Under the pieces are notes generated by a model, which saw only the letters and a program-made list of their open reading frames with translations, had not been told where the DNA came from and searched no databases. 64,000 nt of DNA from contig OX246744.1 in NCBI GenBank assembly GCA_945910005.1, positions 46,290,623-46,354,622 of the forward strand. Direction: 5' to 3'. Shown in pieces: positions 22,098 to 32,599 of this stretch. Origin of the DNA: Isoperla grammatica. Lineage: Eukaryota > Arthropoda > Insecta > Plecoptera > Perlodidae. The position numbers were made by a program, and so were the translations under genes. Each line of letters begins with the position of its first letter. The first letter of the stretch is position 1.

Positions 22098-22176
22098 GCC
22101 TCGCGTCGACAACAACAAGAGCTAAGCTCACGTTGTAGCTGTCAAACAAGGGCTGTCAAACACTAGAAATTTTGCA

Positions 22177-22276
22177 ATGGACGGGGACATATCGAGCTTA
22201 AGCGTGGACCACTCAAAGCTTTCACCGGCAGCCGAAGATGAGCTACAGAATTTCTTGCAGCGGGCAGAGGAGATAA
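22177..22276 (+). CDS. TTC12: TTC12-like exon 1
   Basis: ATG at 22177 opens 33 codons ending ELQNFLQRAEEI plus one base before a GTACGC donor. This resembles the N-terminal helix of TTC12 (…LQKFL…VDEI…). An in-frame TAG lies upstream, and this ATG directly follows the duplicated X-box region. Confidence 0.8.
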
Positions 22277-25200
22277 GTACGCACCGTAACTAGGGAAGGG
22301 GGGGGGGGGGGAAAGGGTTAAACTCACTCCCCCCCCCCCCCCCCGAGACTACATCGAGGCTGACTACTTCCTACTTTACTACTTCATTAGAACTAGAAAC
22401 TATAATAATGATAGATGAATGATAACTAATGTGATGATAGGGCCTAGGCCTACCTATCGCTTATCTTAAATAAATTTGCTGCAAAAACAAATTTGTAATT
22501 ATAATTTTACCCGCCAGGCTCTATAGTGAAGGGGATGGCGTCCAGAGCCCCCCACATACATATAATATGTTAATGTGCCCCCGCCAGGCTCTATAGTGAA
22601 GGGGATGGCGTCCAGGGACCCCCACGAAGCAGAGAAGGCGACGCGCCGAGCCGACCTAGTTCTCAGTCACAAGGAGGGCGACTTCTCCGAGGAAGGCTGC
22701 AAAGGTAGGACTCAGCCCTTAAGTAGGGCTGCCCTAGCCTCCCTCAGACCTGCTCTGCCCTCCTCCCGTATTTCACATTTACGAGCATGGAGACATTCGG
22801 ATTTTGTAGGTGAATTCTAATTTTTTTAAAACATCATTCAAAAAAAAATGTTCTCCTTCAGGCTTCGAATTTGAGTCTATCTTCTTGTTTTCAAGTTATG
22901 CTCTAATAAAAATGTCAATATTTTGGTAGGCCTAGGCCTATTCATTTGTATTTGTTCATTTAATAAGTTTGTAATCATTGTAGAATTGCAAGCATTGTAA
23001 GGGCTGGTCCACACAGATTTTGTAAGCATAAGATTTAAGGTTTAACGCGTAGTCGTAAAGTTGGATCATAGGAAACACGTACTGGCGTTCACACAAAGTT
23101 TTAGTTTTAAGAGATTGTTTTCATTGTTGTTCTTGGCAACAACGTCTTAAAACCTTAAATCTTATGCTTAAAAAATCTGTGTGGACCAGCCTAAGGGCTG
23201 GTCCACACAGATTTTTAAGGCATACGATTTAAGGTTTAACGCGTAGTCGTAAAGTTGGATCATAGGAAACACGTACTGGCGTTCACACAAAGTTTTAGTT
23301 TTAAGAGATTGTTTTCATTGTTGTTCTTGGCAACAACGTCTTAAAACCTTAAATCTTATGCTTAAAAAATCTGTGTGGACCAGCCTAAGGGCTGGTCCAC
23401 ACAGATTTTTAAGGCATACGATTTAAGGTTTAACGCGTAGTCGTAAAGTTGGATCATAGGAAACACGTACTGGCGTTCACACAAAGTTTTAGTTTTAAGA
23501 CGTTGTTTTAATTGTTGTTTTTAAAACAACAATGAAAACCTTATGCATTATGCCTTAAAAAAATCTGTGTGGACCAGCCTTTAAGCATTATAGAAAAAAA
23601 CAAAAAAAAAAACAGTTGGTACTCGGTACGTATTACGACGAGTTTGGCGCCAGATTTGAATTGAAGCTTCAAAAAATATTGTTCCATTAGTATCCTCATT
23701 TTGAGCCCGGTATACATGAGATGAGAGGAATAAATAATGAATATTATACATCTTTGAAATCTTCACATGCAAAATAAATACTGTACTTTAATTTCAATAC
23801 TTACCTTAAATAAATTTGCTGCAAAAACAAATATTGAATTATTATTTTACTAATTTTTTTCTTACCTTAGGGAGTATTCACGTGAAGTCACATGGACATT
23901 TTAGAGACCAAAATGTATGTTGACATTTGAACTGACAAAAGACGACGAGTATGCTTACCACAAAACATGACAATTTGCTGCCCAATGTTGCTTGACTTTG
24001 GTGTTCGTATGGGAACCGGCCAAGAGATCACGGCTAACGAGGACTTTAGAGTGAGGTACAGGATAAATGTGTAACTGTCCATCATTGAGATCGGTCCGAG
24101 ATAAGTGTCGGTTGGTTGCAGTGAAGCTGAACAAGAGCGGGATCAATCGCAAGGCCTTCGAGGCCGGACCTTCGAAGCCTGGGGGGCCCGATCAGATGGA
24201 CCCAGAGGCCTTCATGGCCCACTTCGAGAAGGACGCCAGAGAGAGGTACCAACATTGCAAGCTTACTCAACTTGTGGAATACAGAAATTAAAAGATTCAA
24301 GCGGGATTGGTATTTTCATTTCTCGATTTCACAACAAATCCACCCACGAGCGTTTCCCCAAAAATATCCGTTTGAACTTTAAAACTGTCCCAACGTACGT
24401 ATTCTCATGCTTACGAAATAGCCGAGTCGAATGGTTGCAAAGGGTTGTCTCACTGCAAAAACCGCGCCAAATTGACGATTTTTAGTTATATTTTGAGAAC
24501 GCTAAACAATATTGAAAGCGTGACAAATATTGAGAATGCAGAATTGTAAGAACTGGGTTAAACAAATTTCAAATAGTGCTATCATTACTGTTGCCATTAG
24601 CGCAACCAATTAATACTTAATTCTTTGATTGGCTGCTCTAATGACAACCGTAATGATTGCAATTTTTGAAATTTTATCAACCCGGTTTTTAGTTTTTAAC
24701 GAAACTACATTCCCGACACTTGTCACTTTCAATATTGCAATTGGATTGAAACGTAAAATGGGTTCGCCTACCACACTAATTGAATCGTGAGCAGTGTGCA
24801 AGTATCCACCCGTTTGAGTCAAAAATTAAAACATTCTTAAATACACACCCATACCTTTACACCCTTTGAGTGCAAGAAACCATTACAAGCTGGTTTTTGA
24901 TTGGGAGAAAAAAGTTGTTGCATCAGAATGCTAAATATGCTAAGCGATGAAATGTTCTTAAGTACGCACATCTGTGTGTCAAGGGCTCGAGACAAGAAGG
25001 AGCGGAAGGAGATCTCCGACATGCACAAACGGATCGCCAACGAGGCGTTTAGAGTACGCAACTACGAGAAGGCGCTATACCGATATGACCTGGTGAGCAC
25101 CGTCGGAACTATCCGTGTGTTTGAGCATGTGGTGCTCACAGCTAGTGTGTTATATAAAGATAGATAGATAAATAGATAGATATAGATAGATCATTTTATT

Positions 25201-28076
25201 TCCACTACGTTTTTTTTTGTTACATGTATAGGCCTATAGTTTTAGTTTAGGACATAGAAGTAATAACTGACTTCAGTCTTGACCCTTGGTTTAGAAGGGT
25301 ATGTGGAAAGTAGCCTATTATGCTTAGAACATTAGTTACTAGATTTTAGACTAATGGTGACAACATTAATAATAATAGTAGTGCTAATATACAAGCCAAA
25401 GCAGTTGGCCGAGGTCGATTAGACGTTGGTCTAGTAAACCACGGTCTCTGCGTTCCCAGTTCGGATCCCGGCTTGGGTGGCATGTGGCGTTTTTATCTCA
25501 TCCTCATAATCACCCACTCATCGTCTCAATTAGCTTCGTTGCAAAAATATGGGGCGTGAAACCCCGAATACCATCATCATGTAATTTACAATGCTAAGAT
25601 ATGATATTGCAGGCTATCGAGCAGATAAAGGACAGTGGCGTGCTCTACACGAACCGAGCGCTCACGCTGCTACACCTGGGCATCTACAGCCGGGCTGCCT
25701 CGGACTGCGAGTGGGCACTCAAGGTGAACGAGGACAGCCTCAAGGCCTGGCTCTACAAGGCCAAGGCGCATCACTGCATGGGAGAGACGGAAGAGTCCGA
25801 GCGATGTCTCCAGGAGGCCGAGACCAGACATCCCGAGTTGAAGGAGTTCATAGAAGGTGATCCTCGACTCATTCCTTACCGTTGCGTTCGTCATAGGCGA
25901 GTAATTCGTAGCCAACCACCCGAAGACACTGCTAATTGCAATTTATACAACAACTTCTCTTCTTCTTCTTCTCTTCTAGCTCTTCTCTTCTTCTCTCTCT
26001 AAGATGTTTTCTCTTCAATAGTAGTTTGTTTTGTTGGTGTGTCATCTTTTGCTACTTTATTTTGTTCTGTGTGTTTATTATTGCTTCATTTTAATTGCAT
26101 GGATATATATATTTATATTTTGTCCTCCTTTTGTAAATCAGTTTCGTAACTGAATAGAATACTAATTAAATAGCTATAATTGGAACTCGCTGATCACTCG
26201 TCTGTGATGAAAACGTCGGCAAGGATGCTACGGGGTAGCTATACGGTACTAAAGAATGTTGTGCGTTGTGCATTGTCAAGCCAGTGAGAATGTAGAGCTA
26301 AGTGACTTTGTAGGCAACAGATTATGTCATCACTTTTTATGATATTACAACTAGCAGTAGCCTAATTAGTAATCAAAATAACAAATTGATTGTTCATTAT
26401 TATAATAATATTAGAAATATTAATCATACAATTTGTAGGGCTCATAGTTATCAACAATTGCTCAGCCTTAATGCTGACTATTTTGAGTTGCTATTCAACA
26501 AATAACAGCCAAGACTAATAAGCCTACTGTATTGTTTTAGAGGCGTAAACAACCCTCGAAAATTCGTGGTTAGGTGCACTCGCCAACAATGACTGGCCAC
26601 TCGCCTTCGAACCGCGGGGGGGTGGAGGGGGGGCAAGGCCCCCCCCCCCAAAAAGCGCCGCAGGCAAATTTTTTTTCTGGTGATATTTAAATGGCGTTTT
26701 AGAGGCACTACAGAGTGTGAAGCGAACGGTGATTCGTACTAACACTTGTCTATTCATGGTGTTTCATAAGTTTGCTTCGTGAGTTGGTAGAGGGTAACCC
26801 ACAGAAAGCACTCTAAAACATCATGTTTGCTATTGTGTTCGCAAGTGGCTAGATAGGCAGAAAAGGGTCGTCACAGTGTTTAGGGTAGTGAAGCTTTTAG
26901 AAGGACTATGGGGTTTAAAATATCAAAAGAATGCCGCTCTCTATCAAATCACGAAAATGTACTACAAATTGTAGATTTTCAATTAGGCCTACAGCTAAAC
27001 CTCCAACAGTTAAAATGCGGAATTACACGATCACAGCTCGAAGGAACCTCAGACCCGCCTCGATCCTGCAGAGTCGCCGGCAGTCGGGGTGAACTGGCCA
27101 GTGAGAGAGCGCGCAAATGTCTATGAGCTACAGAGGGACTGAGACAGCGCTATATTTTGTAGCCACGGCAAGCCACCCCGCTCGCTGTGTTTTCCTTCAA
27201 GTTCTTTCTATTCATTCAACCTTGTAAGTGCAGAAAAAAAGATCGCGTAGACAAGTAAACGGTTGTTTTGTGTTTCACTAATTTGAATTATTATACATAT
27301 TGTCATTTTTCATTACGAACTCGTTTTGACGTATACTTAGGTTGGAATTCATAGTCGACCCCTACACCTAGGGGCGCCCATTGTTACCAAGGTAACAGTT
27401 GTTTCCATGTTATTTCCCATAAACAAAACAAATCCATAGCAACAATGGGTGCCCCTAGGTGTAGGGGCCGACTATGAATTCCAACCTTAGACATTGTTCC
27501 GTCAATGATGGAGATGTTATCGACAGTTACATCCCACGTGTTCCAGAGCCTCGTCGCCTGTCGGCTTTGTACGGGTCTATGAAGGTCACAGGCGCCACAG
27601 CTTCGTGTTGCCCCGAACCAACCCCCTTCGCCCCCCCCCCCCCCCCCCCCCAAACACATTATAACCAAAGACCGATCACCCACAACACAAATTATTTCGG
27701 TAGAAGTTGGGAGCTCGCGGACATCTGTAACTGCGCGGAGGCCTGGCGCATGGTACAGCGGGCGGGACATTTGAAGTTTTGCTAATGGTGCGAGTGAGAG
27801 CCACTCGCCATTAACATTTTTTCACTCGCCAATGGCGAGCTGGCGAGTGGAATTTTCGAGGGTTGGGCGTAAAGTATAAAACATTGAGCTGCAATTAGTA
27901 TAACTCTTGTAGATACGATATTGCAATTGACCGTACGCATCCCCACTTAAAAAGTAAAATAAAATAATGATATCTAGACAATACTAACTGGGATAGTTTT
28001 CGTTTCAGAGTTCAAGAGCCTCTGGGATCCAGTTGTCGACGCGCAAGACGGCGGGGGAAACTCAAATCAAACCTAA
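22177..28076 (+). CDS. TTC12: TTC12-like tetratricopeptide protein, short form, 6 exons
   Basis: Exons: 22177-22276, 22597-22704, 24122-24245, 24984-25092, 25613-25856 and 28009-28076. Phases agree throughout and give 250 aa. Residues about 124-157, 158-190 and 191-224 are three TPRs; recognisable pieces are ANEAFRVRNYEKAL, VLYTNRALTLLHLG and DCEWALKVNED. Upstream, EAFMAHFEKDARERARDKKE matches the conserved stretch before the TPRs of TTC12. Vertebrate TTC12 is a cytoplasmic factor needed for axonemal dynein assembly, roughly 700 aa with ARM-type repeats after the TPRs. Here the frame stops at TAA 28074-28076, 22 residues into the region after TPR3, so the ARM half is absent. Two X-box matches upstream fit control by RFX in ciliated cells. 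A longer isoform that skips the last exon cannot be excluded, but no ARM-like exon was seen before 64 kb. Confidence 0.9.
22511..22620 (+). repeat. Duplicated splice acceptor of TTC12-like exon 2
   Basis: CCGCCAGGCTCTATAGTGAA and the next about 20 bp occur at 22511 and again at 22581. Only the second copy leads into the full exon; the first diverges after GTCCAG. Confidence 0.85.
22597..22704 (+). CDS. TTC12: TTC12-like exon 2
   Basis: Starts after CTATAG, completes ATG with the base left by exon 1, and encodes KGMASRDPHEAEKATRRADL and a Lys/Glu-rich end before GTAGGA. A partial copy of its acceptor and first bases lies just upstream (22511-22550). Confidence 0.8.
23001..23579. mobile_element. 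Three head-to-tail MITE copies
   Basis: Copies 23001-23191, 23195-23385 and 23389-23579, each from GGGCTGGTCCACACAGATTT to its complement and separated by a single TAA. The two first copies are almost identical, including the internal loop. They lie in intron 2 of the TTC12-like gene. Confidence 0.85.
24122..24245 (+). CDS. TTC12: TTC12-like exon 3
   Basis: From TTGCAG to GTACCA. Encodes KLNKSGINRKAFE, a Gly/Pro linker and DPEAFMAHFEKDARE, the conserved block that precedes the TPR region in TTC12. Confidence 0.85.
24984..25092 (+). CDS. TTC12: TTC12-like exon 4 (TPR1)
   Basis: Encodes ARDKKERKEISDMHKRIAN then EAFRVRNYEKALYRYDL, the first TPR helix pair. It ends in phase 0 at GTGAGC. Reading past the donor meets a stop within 30 codons. 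Confidence 0.85.
25395..25585 (+). mobile_element. tRNA-derived SINE in intron 4 of the TTC12-like gene
   Basis: B-box-like AGTTCGGATCCCGGC near 25459 after an A-box-like TTGGCCGAGGTCGATTAGAC. It is followed by a non-tRNA body rich in TCATCC and ATCATCAT. No cloverleaf is seen, so it is not a tRNA gene. Confidence 0.55.
25613..25856 (+). CDS. TTC12: TTC12-like exon 5 (TPR2 and TPR3)
   Basis: From TTGCAG, phase 0, 81 codons plus one base, ending before GTGATC. Contains VLYTNRALTLLHLGIYSRA, DCEWALKVNEDSLKAW and GETEESERCLQEAE. The codons are GC-rich compared with the flanking introns. Confidence 0.9.
26550..27865. mobile_element. hAT-type element in the last intron of the TTC12-like gene
   Basis: Termini CAACCCTCGAAAATTC and GAATTTTCGAGGGTTG with a perfect 8-bp duplication GGCGTAAA (26542-26549 and 27866-27873). 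1316 bp, no intact transposase; carries a nested Harbinger-like MITE at 27340-27486. Confidence 0.9.
27340..27486. mobile_element. Palindromic PIF/Harbinger-like MITE, copy A
   Basis: Almost fully palindromic 147 bp from GGTTGGAATTCATAGTCG to its complement, flanked by TTA on both sides. Sits inside the hAT element 26550-27865. Confidence 0.85.
28009..28076 (+). CDS. TTC12: TTC12-like exon 6 (C-terminus)
   Basis: After a TTTCAG acceptor, AG completes a Glu codon and 21 residues follow (FKSLWDPVVDAQDGGGNSNQ and Thr), then TAA. FKSLWDP follows smoothly from HPELKEFIE in exon 5. A polyadenylation signal follows 200 bp later. Confidence 0.75.
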
Positions 28077-28274
28077 ACCCCGAGTACTCGGTTCTCTTTC
28101 ATGTGAACGTTACATTACGCCCGTTAACAGCGTGCTCTGTCATCGCGAGCAGTAATCAAGTACGGACTAGAAGACGCATTGCTACGTTGAGTGAGTAACC
28201 TAGTTGCGCTCGTACTAGCAAGCTTGCAATACACTCTGATTCTGGAAATACGAATTACAGCGAAAATCTAAAAG

Positions 28275-28280
28275 AATAAA
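28275..28280 (+). promoter_or_regulatory. Candidate polyadenylation signal of the TTC12-like gene
   Basis: AATAAA about 200 bp after the stop codon. It is the first canonical signal after the stop. Confidence 0.5.
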
Positions 28281-29670
28281 TTGTAGACTCCAACATTACC
28301 GAGCGTATTTATTTACGTACGAAGTACTTGCGTTGCGGCTGTTCATCACGCTTTCTCAGTTTCCTTAAATAAGCATGAAAATAGATTTATCAAGAGGGAA
28401 CTTTAAAAGAAATCCCATAAAATGTTTTGTACTTCATAAATCATAACACAATAGAACATAATAGGTGTGTATAGATAGTGTATAGGTATAGGTTTATAAG
28501 TAACAGACTTTGCTAACTTTTTCAACATTACCTTTATTAATATTCAATGTTGGTACGTATATAATTATTTGTACAGGTATCTAAAGTACACTAATTCTTA
28601 TTTTTACATAAATGTTACTCCGAAAAAAACACAACAGCTCTCAACAAGGTTTGTCACTGTATAAAACATCCAAGGCAATAGGCCTACACCTTTACACTTA
28701 AAAGATCTAGCATTGTTTTATATTTGATTCACCTCCAAACTACAACTTAGTACATAATATCATATATGTACACAAATACATGGTTTATGGATACATACAT
28801 ATTATATTGAGCAGCATGAGCATTGAGCACACATACTGTTTACATGTGTTTACAACTAAAGAAAGCCGGGCCTAGATTCACAAGAGGTCTTATCTCGACA
28901 TTCCTAAGTCAGGTAATAGGCCTACTATACACAGCCCGATTTATAGCTAATTCAGTGGAAATCACGAAGTGCAAGGTCTACTTGATCTCCGCCTAGCGGA
29001 GGCTCATCGAACTCCTAAGTTAGGTCGTCGCAAGGGAACCAAAATCGCCATTTTGGATCCCACTAAAAAAACTGTAATAATAATTAAATATCCGTTGTAG
29101 TCTTGTAGATCATGTAACACAATACTTAAAACACATAAAAGAGAAATTTTGATAGAATATAATGATTGAAGATTATAAAATAAGATGATTTTTCCTTTTT
29201 AGGAGGTACAGTGGAACCTCCATTCAACGTTTCCCAATTGAACGTTTTTCCCGGGATAACGCCTTTTTTATTAATTCCCAGCCAAAATCCCTATGTTTTA
29301 ATGTTAAATAATACTTGGTTTAACATTTCCCGTTTTAACGACTTTCGCGCTATAACAACACCTTATTTTACTCCCTTCCCAACATAATTCCCGTTACAAC
29401 GTTTTAACGGTAGGTATTTTTGCTGCGCCACTGTCAACTTGCCACTCGTAACTCACTCACTCGTCAAACAAAAGATGGCGCGCTCGAAGCACGGTGCCCG
29501 ACACCGCCCGTCTCGACACCAGTAGGCCTACTCGTGTTGACTCGTATAACGGGCAGGCGCGCAAGCTCATAGAGAGAGCCTGCGTGGGTGGTTTCGCTAC
29601 ATCAATCAGTCGTGTTTTCTAGGCCAAAAAGTAGGGGCGAAGAAGAAGTTCACGTGTGTTTTAGATCGCG

Positions 29671-31491
29671 ATGGAGCAAACGAAAGTGAAGCGTCGCATG
29701 CTCTCGTTAAAGGAAAAGATTAACATTTTAAATAGAGTTGACGAAAATCCGACAGTAACGCGAGTGAAGATAGCACAGGAGCTGTCGATTCCGGTCTCGA
29801 CATTAAACACCATTGTAAAAAATCAACGCGAGATAGAAGAAGTAGCATCGAAAGCAGGAACGTCGATATCCAAGCGAGCACGATTGAGGCCTGGACAGTA
29901 TGAAGATTTGGAAGTATGTCTTATTGAATGGTTCAATCAGACGAGAGCTAGCAATATGCCTGTGAGTGGCCCCATTCATTCTCGTTGAAAAAGCGAAGGA
30001 ACTGGCTCTGAAATTAAATGTCCCCGAGGACTTTACAGCCTCAAATGGCTGGCTGCACAACTTCAAGCAACGTCATGGAATCGCGTGTAAAGTTGTTTGC
30101 GGCGAGAGTCGATCAGTGGACCCAGAAACTGTAGATCATTGGAAAACTGCCAAAATTCATTAAAAACTACGCATTAAAAGACATCTACAACGCCGATGAA
30201 AGTGGCCCATTTTTTAAGTTACTTCCATCTCGCACTTTAGCCCGCAAAGGCGACACATGTCATGGTGGAAAAAAGAGTAAAGAGAGACTGACAGTGTTGC
30301 TTTGTGTGAAGGCCGACGGGTCGGATAAATTACCGCCTCTCGTAATTGGCAAGTCGCGAAAACCGCGTTGTTTCAGTGGTGTGACAACGTTTCCAACAAA
30401 GTACCAGGCAAATCGCAAGGCGTGGGTTACCGGGAAAATATTTGACGAGTGGTTATGTAGTATTGACGCGTCAATGGGCCGACAAAGAAGGAAGATTTGT
30501 TTATTCATTGACAATTGCCCAGCGCACCCTATGGATTTGTTTTGTTTATGGGAAATAACATGGAAACAACTGTTACCTTAGTAACAATGGGCGCCCCTAG
30601 GTGTAGGGGCCGACTATGAATTCCAACCTTAATTTGCGTAATGTAACTGTGTACTTCTTCCCGCCTAACTGTACGAGCAATCTACAGCCGTTAGATCTTG
30701 GTGTTGTCATCTAACTGTACGAGCAATCTACAGCCGTTAGATCTTGGTGTTATCAAGTCCCTCAAGGCTCATTATCACCGGTCGCTGTTACATCGATCAA
30801 TCGTGTGTATGGAGAAAGGAAAACCCGATCAGATGCGAGTTGATGTTCTTAAGGTAAGTGTTCTAGAATGGTTTATACTTTATTTTATTTTATATGATCA
30901 ATGTGCAAATACAATACAAATTACTAAAATTAGTAATTTTAGTTTGATTCTTGTTGTTTTTGTGTTTTAGGCAATGCTCTTTACCGCCAGTGCATGGAAA
31001 AAAGTTACAGCGATCACAATCGCCAAGTGTTTTAAGAACGCTGGATTTTTGTCAAGACTGAAGAGGCTGATGATGATATCGAAGACGACATTGCCATCGA
31101 AGATGTAGATGACTTTGAGATTGACCCGGCCACTTGGAAACGCGTGGGTGGTGAGTGGACTGTGGCAGATTACTTCGCCGCCGATGAGAATCTGGCTACT
31201 ACGGCAGTCATGTGTCTTGACGACATTGTTGCCAATGTAACTACCGCAGGAGAGCCTACTAAACCCGATTCCAGTGACGACGAAGAGGAAGAAGGCACAG
31301 GTGTCCAGGCAATTGCACCACCATCGTTTGGCGAGACCATAGAAGCTTTGGAGACTGTTCAACGATATATTTGCAGCCACAAGAACAATGAAACACTGCT
31401 GGAGCAAACATCGCAAGTGTACGATGCTCTGTTTAAGCTGCAATCGAGTGCAACCATCCAAAAAAAGATTACCGATTTCTTCCGTAAATGA
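29671..31491 (+). pseudogene. Tigger/pogo transposase, frameshifted and interrupted
   Basis: Starts MEQTKVKRRMLSLKEKINIL, a CENP-B-like N-terminal helix-turn-helix, followed by the second DNA-binding part (NGWLHNFKQRHGI). The catalytic core shows IYNADESG, CLFIDNCPAH and LQPLDLGV, which supply the three aspartates. The acidic tail ends KKITDFFRK. Frameshifts occur near 29965, 30155 and 31050. A MITE fragment breaks it at 30530-30628, and a 41-bp stretch (CTAACTGTACGAGC…) is duplicated at 30665-30755. It cannot be translated as one protein. Confidence 0.9.
30530..30628. mobile_element. PIF/Harbinger-like MITE fragment, copy B
   Basis: Only the right two thirds of the palindromic MITE, from ATGGATTTGTTTTGTTTATG to CATAGTCG complement and TTCCAACC then TTA. 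Inserted in the Tigger transposase after CPAHP. Confidence 0.8.
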
Positions 31492-31644
31492 TTCGTGTCA
31501 ACAACGTAACAGCTATTCACGTGTTTCATTCATTCCCACCTTCTCTCACACCTCCACTCCCTCCTAGAAAAGTGGCAACAGTGTAGCAAAACCCTTCTTT
31601 CTTCTCTCATGCTGAGTCATGCGGCAAGCACGTGCTTGCAGTGT

Positions 31645-31676
<32 letters not shown>

Positions 31677-32599
31677 GCGCCGTACAGGATGAGCAATGAA
31701 CATTCTAGGCGGCCAAGCAGACAGCACTGGTCGACAGGCTTGCGCGACGAGAATGCGCAGTGTACATAGTGCGGGCAGCCTGCCGTTTGAAAATACCTAC
31801 ACATGTAGTAGATCACGCTTACAAGGAGAGCTACTTTTTTGATACTACCGTAATTGTTATTTCGGATTATAGCATATAGGTAACTTAGGTTTAAATACAC
31901 AGGCTTTACAAAGACTGTGTAGAGTGATTTTTGGCTAAAAATCTTCCAGAAAGACCCCAGATAGGATCTACTCTTTGTCAATGTAATTAGTGGTGAATTT
32001 TTGCTATTTTTTTTTCGATTTAACGTTTTTCCCGTTATAGCGTTTTTTTTAACATCCCCTGGAAAACGCTGTATCAAGGTTCCACTGTAATTCTATTTGA
32101 CAGATCACTTCATTTGTTTTCTTTCACATTTCTTCCATTTGAATAACATGTGATTTTTAATATTGTGGAACGGACTGCGACGACCTAACTTGGGAGTTCG
32201 ACGAGCCTCCGCTAGGCGGAGATCAAGTAGACCTTGACGTAGTCAACTTGAAACATTACAAGGCAGTGTTTTCAATTTTAGTGTTTTGTTTAACACTACC
32301 TCCACGTTTTTTTCTTTTCAATTATAATAAGTTAAAACACAGAGAAATGTGCATGCCAATGTAAATACTAAATAAACAATATATCTCTTTAAAGTCATAG
32401 GCGCATTGCCACCATCTTTGAATCAAGATAAGACCAACACAGACTGGGCTAAGTTTTGGTCTCAAGGGTTTCTTAGCAACGTCGGGTCGAACGTATCAGC
32501 CAATCAGCCAATGACGTGACATAATCTAGCGGTTCTAACCCATCAGAAGTTAGGACCTCTTGTGAATCCAGACCCTGGTCCCTTGAAAATATTACAAAA

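Larger units (their letters stand above)
21974..22170 (+). repeat. Tandem duplication of the TTC12-like promoter/5' region
   Basis: Two diverged copies of about 100 bp, 21974-22069 and 22070-22170. Each holds CAAGGC, an X-box, a run of CAACAA and GTAGCTGTCAAACA. The start codon follows within 10 bp. Confidence 0.85.
29219..32087 (+). mobile_element. Tigger/pogo-type Tc1-mariner element
   Basis: Termini CAGTGGAACCTC and GGTTCCACTG, flanked by TA dinucleotides as in Tc1/mariner elements. Encodes a broken transposase. A MITE fragment and a 30-G tract (31646-31675) are inside. Confidence 0.85.
28874..32569. mobile_element. Foldback element split by a Tigger insertion
   Basis: Outer arms AGATTCACAAGAGGTC and GACCTCTTGTGAATCC, inner arms with GATCTCCGCCTAGCGGAGGC (28981-29031) and complement (32184-32241). 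The Tigger element 29219-32087 lies in the loop. Confidence 0.7.

Noticed and set aside
25417..25480. tRNA gene
   Set aside because: A B-box and weak A-box are present, but no acceptor stem or cloverleaf pairs. A tRNA-derived SINE fits better.
27474..27785. 103-codon plus-strand frame
   Set aside because: It starts inside a palindromic MITE and runs through a poly-C tract of a hAT element.
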